Shown: positions 57,451 through 64,000 of the stretch, one piece after another
How the letters are laid out: each line of letters begins with the position of its first letter
Numbering within the stretch: position 1 is the stretch's first letter
Origin: Allacma fusca
Lineage: Eukaryota > Arthropoda > Collembola > Symphypleona > Sminthuridae
DNA length: 64,000 bases
Reading direction: 5' to 3'
Assembly: GCA_947179485.1 (NCBI GenBank)
Contig: OX359247.1
Span: 10,640,588-10,704,587 of the forward strand
Position numbers and translations under genes: made by a program
Notes under the pieces: generated by a model
What the model was told of the DNA's origin: nothing
Databases searched by the model: none
Seen by the model: only the letters and a program-made list of their open reading frames with translations

Positions 57451-58273
57451 GTACAGTATAGTGTCAAACTGATACGAGCAGAGCTAAAACATTAGCAGTT
57501 CGTTTTATTCATTGATTATCAAAACTTTAAAGGTGCATACACACAAAAATTTAGCGATACAAAATGAGGACGAGACAGAGTAGTTACAGCCCGAGTTTAA
57601 GTTTAAGTAAAGCACCGGTGAAAATATGGTGACTGCCAGAGCTGAATTTTAGTTGACACATGTGAGAACCTTGAAGATCGTAATTGGTATAACATGTGAC
57701 CTATTAGTCCAATTATTGCTCTTGAATATTTTGTCAAAGAGAATGCACCCCAAGTCCCGTAGCTATCGGGCTACGTTATAATCAACTGTTGCAAGTGGAC
57801 TTGGATTGCTTAACCTTCTGTCACACGTACTTACAGCAAACAAGGAAGAATAGACAAGTATAAGATAAGCTTTGTTTTCCCATGAGGGAAAGGTATTCAA
57901 AACCTGGGTAACACTAGGTCCAGAAAACGTGTTTTGTTATTAAACTTCACATGAATAATCTTGTTCACAAATCATAGGGGTGCATGACATTGCATCTAGA
58001 CAACACGAAACAGTCTTATGTATACAAAATTCAGTGCAACTCTAATACTATGTCAGTCTTCCTTCGTATTAATTCAATATCTGGCATGATTCACCTGTTT
58101 GCAATTGGTGTAATCTATCATCTTCAGTTAATATTGAACGTGCTATTTACATGTACTTAAACCCTGAGAAACAAATTTAAGTAACTGTGTTAAAGCAATA
58201 CACCCACGCACCTATTTTTTATTTGAAGTAAAAGTATAATTCCCTTATTCCATAAAATATTGCGATAGCAGCT
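57451..58273. other. Intergenic DNA after the hAT-like element
   Basis: Nothing coding is recognised. The right end would hold the short 3' UTR of the minus-strand gene that starts at 58874. Confidence 0.5.
58218..58223 (-). promoter_or_regulatory. Candidate poly(A) signal
   Basis: TTTATT, i.e. AATAAA on the minus strand, about 50 bp beyond the stop codon of the small gene at 58274-58874. Confidence 0.5.
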
Positions 58274-58874
58274 TTAGGCGTCTCCTAATTTTGGCAATAC
58301 ATCCTCAAGTGGTCGAAACGAATACTTGGACTGTCCAAAATCAGAATTACTCGTCTCTAAGTTCAAATTAGTTGATATCGCATCTACACGGTCCTTAAAC
58401 CCCTGTGGTAAAGTCGGTCTTTTGTCAAAACTGCTGCTTGGAAAAGCAGAAGTTGCTCCAGGAACAGGTTTTGGAACTACAGCTGGAGTGTTCGAGGAGA
58501 TAGACTGTTCCTTTGGGTTTGGATTCCCCACAGAGTACGATTCGCAATACAAATTGGACGAACTGCCTCGATTAGACGAACCCCCTGCATACCTCTTGTT
58601 TTCACAGGTTTTCTGAACCCAATTAGCCTGTTATGAAAAACTGAGCATTCATATCCTTGACATGAACTGTGTGATATGAGCCAGAAAAACATGCAACAAT
58701 AAAAATCTTGAGACTAACTACAAGCATATAAATACAATGTCATGATCAACTTACAATATGAGCTAGACGAGATGCTTCATATTCGGATCGTTGGTGGTTC
58801 CCCACTTGGTCAAGTCTGGTTGCTACTTCTTCATCCAATATTAGACAACGCCCAGGTCCTTCCTCAGAGGTCAT
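58274..58874 (-). CDS. Small hydrophilic protein, unknown family (two exons)
   Basis: Exons 58874-58755 and 58627-58274 join in phase 0 across a short intron with a GTAAG donor and AACAG acceptor, encoding 157 residues. Residues 1-50 look like a helical conserved block (CLILDEEVATRLDQVGNHQR, then SEYEASRLAHIANWVQKTCE). The rest is Ser/Pro/Asn-rich and probably disordered (PAVVPKPVPGATSAF), ending in a more ordered motif FRPLEDVLPKLGDA. There is no signal peptide or membrane helix. The reading frame, splice sites and nearby poly(A) signal support a real gene. I do not recognise the family. Confidence 0.7.
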
Positions 58875-61551
58875 GGTAGATTATGGTAACCAATACACAG
58901 ATGGGCTGAAATATTGTGAAAACCATTTTAGCAATACGAATTCATTATTTCTTTCATAAACTAAAAGACCCATAGTTCCTATAACAACTTTTATTACTCA
59001 ATCTTATTCATATCCTCCGATGTCCTATGCCGTACCATTATGTCTTACGGCATTCTAGTATTTGCGAGCTAGTAATTTGTAGAGGATATGTATAATATCA
59101 ACATTTCACTTTTTAGTAACAATAATTTCTGTTCTTACTACATCTCCCAAGTACCGATACAAAATAAGCTCACTTGTTATTATGTTTGTATAAAGTAAAT
59201 CCATATTAAGCGGTAATAATAACGGCAGACACTGCAAGTGCAAGTTTAGCCACCGATTTTGTTCATATGTTGTGAATATCGTCGCTGAAGAGGGAAACTG
59301 ATCTACAGTTTCAGTTTCGATTCAATTTGATTTTAATCGAAAATACATCTAGATTATATTCCCTCTTCACCGACAATATGTACCTTAGGGTCATGTCATA
59401 TTTCCTCAAAAAATGTACTCACATTCATTTCCAGTAAACTAGGAAACCAGTCGAAAGCAGTGTAGTTGCAGAATGAGCCGAGAATGCACCTGTGGATACT
59501 TTGACCCTACGTGGACCCTTATGCGTCGTAATTTTGATAAAAAGTTCAAAAGTTCCGGAAAGGCAGGCAATATTCTGAATTTCCGGTTATTCCGACTTTA
59601 TTCCGCAACCCGTCGTCAGATTTTAACCTGGTTTTCATCATTTCGCAAGAAATTTTCTTGCCGGATTTATTAGTTGTTGTCATACATTTCATAACTGAAT
59701 TTTGCACCAAGTAACTTAATTTCCAACGAACTGACACTAACCCGAGTAAAATCTGACAACGAGTTGCGGAATAAATTTGGACTAAGCGAAAGCCCCAAAT
59801 GCCCGCCTCTCCCGAACCCAATTTCTTGAAAATTGCAACGCAGAAGGGTCCAGGAACGGTAAAAGTATACACATAAGCATTCTCGCCCCATTCTGCAACT
59901 ACAATACTTTCGGTTGGTTTATTTCCTCCGAACTTCCTGTTCGGAAGACCTTTCATCCCCACCCAACCCCGAACATGCATACAACACTCCCTCCATTTTC
60001 GAAGATAAACAAGGTCATACACGAATTCTTAATTTTTCTGATCAGTGCGAGGCTATAATCGCTTTTGGAAGTTCTCTAGCATTACAAGAAGTGAGCTGGC
60101 TTAGCCGTATGTTCACAAACGTACATTTTTGGCAGAAATTTAACACCCTCAGTTACATAACCTATGAATTAGAACATTAAAAGAATTAAAATCTTTGAAT
60201 ATATGCCAAAATCAAGAAAAATATATCAAATAGCTGACAACACTTCCAGCCTCCATCCTCTGTTAACTGTTCCTATTGAGGACTGACTTACACTTTTAAT
60301 TTGACAATTTGTTAATACAAAATTCAAATGCCAATCTTGGATATTATCTAATTATTATTAAAAGCTAGTTTTGCATACCGGAACCAGCAAATCCTGTCTA
60401 TGAGTCGCAGCCAAAACAAATGGTTACCAACACCAACTAATTATGTAATTACATTCGTTAATCCAGGCATGAGTAGGGGGCTTTTGTTTATTTGCTGGAA
60501 CAGTCCGTGCATATGTACGTTCCTCAAACAAACCAACTCACAGCTCCACTGATTGCAAGTACGGAATTAATTTTTTAATTGTTTTTTTTTACTCCGGTGA
60601 AACCACTAAATCCCGACAAATGATGAAGCGACAAATTACCCAGTTTTACCCTAACCCTGATCAACACGCTCCTTCGTAATAATAATGTTGTTTTGATTTT
60701 TGATAATAACAACAAAATTCAAACGGAACGCGCAGAATAGATTGCTCCCATTATTTAGCCTCTTCGCAACTTTCAATGGCTATAGCCTTTTGACAATTTA
60801 TCAATTGTAAGGAAAGGACTAACGAAACGACACTTTATGCCTTGCATCGACTACCATTGAAATCACTGAAAGCTGTGTGTGTACATACTTGACGAGGTAC
60901 GAGTTACGAGTACCTATGCACCAATTCACTAGTGCACAAGTTAAGTGTACATGTACATACTTACATATCCGAAGGAGCAGGAGCTATTACAAATAGTTAC
61001 TTGGTTTCGAACTTCAAACTTGAAAGTACCATCAGACTTAAATTGGATTTTGAATAAGTGTAAGTTAGGATTTGAAAAACGAACTCGGCACGCGTTGTAG
61101 GAATAAAATACATCAGCCATACAGGTGGTAATTTCTAATTGTCACAATTTATTATTTCTTGTATTATTTTTATTATTCCTCATACGCGTTTTGTACATAG
61201 AATATGTACTACTAAAAAATGTTTTCAGTATTTTCGCTAATGCTTACCTAATACGTATAATGTAATAAATACTTTCCGCATTCTAAACTATGTTTGTTCT
61301 GAAACTTCATAAAAATCAGTTTTTAAAAGTGGCAACTGGTATTGCTGTATGCTTGGCACTTATTGCATATTTACTTGTCAATCTACTAATACTGTAGACG
61401 GCTAAATCAGATGTTTGATTCCATTATCAGGGTATTGTTAAATTGCATAGATGCATTGGAAATTAAACCGTTTAATGTAAAATGAATTTTTAATAATATT
61501 TATTATTACTGTTGTGATTTTTGTAAAGTTGTAGGTCATTGAGGACTGAAG
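58875..61551. other. Divergent interval upstream of FAM50
   Basis: No supported coding exon. It contains the fold-back repeat at about 59442-59930 and the promoters of the minus-strand small gene and of FAM50. Short frames inside the fold-back repeat resemble each other only because the repeat is inverted. Confidence 0.55.
59442..59930. repeat. Inverted (fold-back) repeat of about 490 bp
   Basis: Two diverged arms in opposite orientation, roughly 59442-59665 and 59690-59930. Matching blocks include TGTAGTTGCAGAATG, TGGACCCTT.TGCGT and TTATTCCGCAAC against their complements on the right. Arm identity is moderate, so the repeat is older than the exact-ended elements nearby. I found no clear target duplication, so I do not assign a transposon class. 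Confidence 0.7.
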
Positions 61552-63310
61552 ATGGCACAGTACAAAGGTGCTGCAAGTGAAGGCTCTCGAGCCATGCAGC
61601 TTATGAAAAAAAGGGAGAAGGAAACTAAAGAACTTGAATTCCGGAAGAAGAAAATTGAGGAAGACCTACGTGTGGATAAAATTGAAAATAAATTTGCTGT
61701 CCACTATGACGCCATTGAAGCTCAATTGAAAGTACGGTTTTTTTCAGTTCAGTAGATATACATACAATGGTGATGGGTGATGGTTAATCATTTTATAATG
61801 AGGACTGACGAAGTTACTATAATGTATGTCTGCTTTCTAAATTCCTGTGCGAATATTCCTGGAATACAGAGTTCTACCATCGGTTTAGTCACCCTTGATG
61901 AAATGAAAGCTAAGCAAGACACTGTGATCAAAGAGCGAGAACAGAGAATTGCACAACGGAAAGCAGAGAAAGAGCAGAAGAAAAAGGAGGAGATGGAAGC
62001 AAAGAAAGCCCAGAAAGAGTTGCAGAAGAAGCAGATCCGTGCTTTATCATTTCTTGGAGAGGAGGATGATGAAGAAGAGGAGGAAGAGGAGGAGGAGGAG
62101 GAGCAAAAGGCGAGTACTGATGATGATGATGTGAGTGATGAAGAGTATGACGATTATAGAGCAGGGGATGCTCCTCCATCAAAGAAGAAAAAGATAGGGA
62201 AAAATCCTGACGTTGACACCAGCTTTTTACCTGACAGGGATCGAGAGGAGGAAGAAAATCGTCAGCGTGAAAAATTAAGATTGGTTAGGGTTCCAAATTT
62301 TGTAGTTAAAATTTAATTAATTTTAATTTGATTTATGTAAGAATAATTCAAAATTTCTGGCATTAGTTTAAATGTACTGTATCGTTGCGTCGAATTTTCA
62401 GTTTATTTACTATTACTGTTACTTTACTATTAATTTTATTCGGTTCTTTTTCTTACAATTTCGGACCTTTTATGATTAATGGTAGGAGTGGTGCAAAACG
62501 CAAGAGGCACTGAAAAACGAGGAAATGGACGTAACTTACAGTTACTGGGACGGATCCGGACATCGTAAAACAATCAAAGTTACTAAAGGTTGGCTAACCT
62601 GTCTACATTTCACAAGCTTTTATGTTGGAACATTCACAGTTTGAATAGCAATACCATACTGAAAACGATGCAATTGTATCCTGGAATCTTTCATGTATGG
62701 ACGCTGATATATTTATAAAAAATATTAACACGAGCTCTCTTTTATACAGGTACTTCCATATATCAATTCCTTCAGCGCTGTTTGGAATCCCTTCGCAGTG
62801 AATTTGGAGAATTGCGAACAGTTACGGCGGATCAGCTAATGTGTGTTGATAGAATTTTCATTTTTTATATTTGTAGAGATATCTACATGTGTGCATATCA
62901 TGTCACATGATATTTATCATTACTTAACACTAGGTATGTCAAGGAAGACTTAATTCTCCCCCATCACTACACTTTCTATGATCTGATTGTTACCAAAGCT
63001 CGAGGTAAAAGTGGACCGTTATTTGCATTTCATGCACGAGATGACATTCGGATACAGAGTGACGCCACACGGGAAAAGGAAGATTCACACGCTGGAAAAG
63101 TTTTGTTGCGGAACTGGTATAAACTCCTAGCCCCATATCATTATGTTTGTGTATACATAAATCAGTAAACAAGAAAAAATATCTAAACTGAAAAATTTAC
63201 AATTGCGCAGGTATGAAAGAAACAAGCATATTTTTCCAGCGTCAAGATGGGAGCCGTATGATCCAAACAAGACGTACGCAAAATATACCATTTCAGATAA
63301 ACACAAGTAA
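61552..63310 (+). CDS. FAM50/XAP5 family nuclear protein
   Basis: Complete 356-residue protein (human FAM50A has 339). Family members are nuclear, associate with the spliceosome and are conserved from plants to animals. Six exons: 61552-61731, 61870-62283, 62486-62588, 62750-62840, 62934-63116, 63211-63310. The N-terminus [20 protein letters not shown] matches human FAM50A closely. Then follow a charged coiled coil (about 15-120), an uninterrupted Glu-rich run with Asp-rich stretches encoded at about 62063-62150, a basic KKKK nuclear-localisation-like patch, and [20 protein letters not shown]. The XAP5 C-terminal domain has [60 protein letters not shown] and ASRWEPYD. The start is the only conserved ATG. 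It converges with the minus-strand gene at the window's right edge. Confidence 0.96.
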
Positions 63311-63387
63311 TTATTAATAAATCCAGAAGAATGTTAAGATATGTTTGTTTTACCCCTTGGTTTCGTTTGATACATCGAGAGTACTGC

Positions 63388-63393
63388 AATAAA
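63388..63393 (+). promoter_or_regulatory. Candidate poly(A) signal of FAM50
   Basis: AATAAA 78 bp after the FAM50 stop codon. Another AATAAA at 63316-63321 is only 6 bp after the stop and is less likely. Confidence 0.45.
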
Positions 63394-63783
63394 TAATTAT
63401 TTCATATGAATTCCTATGCAAGTCTGCACACTTCAAAAGTAAGTTACGTTGCATACATAAATGATTACGGAAATGATTAATGTACACCCTAATTTATTTA
63501 CAGTGAGCTTTATTTTCATATCGATTGTTTGCAGACATTTAATTAAATTCATGGCGTAATTAGTTAAAATATAAATATTTATGCTTACATACTTAATACA
63601 CACATTACACTTAGAATAGCTCTACTTCCGTCAAATAACCAAAAACGTTTGTTTTATTGAAATTGTGAAATTCAAATATAAGGACAGAAATGTAAGTAAC
63701 CCCGAAACAACTTAACTTGAGCTTAATTTAATGGCGATCGTTACTAAAGTATGCCTAAATTAGTAACCTCTAACATGTATTAG

Positions 63784-64000
63784 TTAGTGTAGTAGGGAGG
63801 ACTTGAATACATAAACTTGACTACCAGCCAAAGCAAGAACAAAAGGTCGGGCCCGTAACCACTCAATATCTCTCATGTCTGGTTTTCTGTTAGACCATAG
63901 CATGGACTGAAAGTTTAGTTGGAAGACTTTGATTCGACTATCAGATCTTCCCATCGTAGCAAACATTTTGTAGTCTAATGGACTGAATTTCAACTTATTC
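63784..64000 (-). CDS. 3'-terminal exon, possible beta-propeller (WD40-like) protein
   Basis: The minus-strand frame is open from the window edge to a stop at 63784, giving about 71 C-terminal residues. FSPLDYKMFATMGRSDSRIK followed by VFQLNF fits a WD-repeat strand pattern (hydrophobic, small Gly/Ser turn, Asp, then I-K-V-F). DIEWLRARPFVLALAGSQVY reads like a final blade. No other part of the gene is visible, and I cannot name the family. It is convergent with FAM50, about 470 bp away. Confidence 0.55.
   Translation of the reverse strand, partial: NKLKFSPLDYKMFATMGRSDSRIKVFQLNFQSMLWSNRKPDMRDIEWLRARPFVLALAGSQVYVFKSSLLH

Noticed and set aside
59473-60022. Similar peptides on opposite strands (ECTCGYF and ECLCVYF types)
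   Set aside because: The similarity comes from the DNA inverted repeat, not from a gene pair.

Overview
The window is nuclear DNA from an invertebrate animal, most likely an arthropod and possibly a springtail or other hexapod. The genes are AT-rich, have many exons with mostly short GT-AG introns, and encode Sos, Tau-tubulin kinase (Asator), YY1/Pho, ZIP9, FAM50 and a DUF229 protein. No prokaryotic, organellar or viral gene is visible. I inferred exon structures by eye from splice sites, phase continuity and remembered family sequences; there is no transcript evidence.

Layout. 1-15243 (+): the 3' portion of a tau-tubulin kinase gene, from the catalytic-loop exon to the stop codon; the N-lobe exon lies outside. 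17914-25085 (-): a complete Sos Ras-GEF gene in 26 coding exons, convergent with TTBK, with one apparent GC-AG intron. 25086-28310: the head-to-head interval between Sos and YY1, holding an unexplained GC-richer island. 28311-32762 (+): a complete YY1/Pho-type zinc-finger gene. 34837-36658 (-): a previously unannotated-looking three-exon gene for a 136-residue single-pass membrane protein, with a hAT-like element in its intron. 39976-47924 (+): an orphan candidate first exon, then a DUF229 gene whose first intron carries a fold-back element with about 2.1 kb of minisatellite. 50530-53406 (-): a complete SLC39A9/ZIP9 gene with a hAT-like element in intron 1. 55814-57450: a third hAT-like element. 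58274-58874 (-): a small two-exon gene of unknown function. 61552-63310 (+): complete FAM50/XAP5. 63784-64000 (-): the last exon of a gene that runs off the right edge, perhaps a beta-propeller protein.

The genes form no operon or pathway. They are a mix of housekeeping and signalling loci. Much of the structure outside the exons comes from non-autonomous DNA transposons. Three elements have inverted termini and exact 8-bp direct repeats, as expected of hAT insertions. A fourth resembles a Foldback/MULE element with a 9-bp duplication, and two further fold-back repeats are present. The most novel items are the small membrane-protein gene at 34837-36658 and the composite fold-back minisatellite at 42652-45231.
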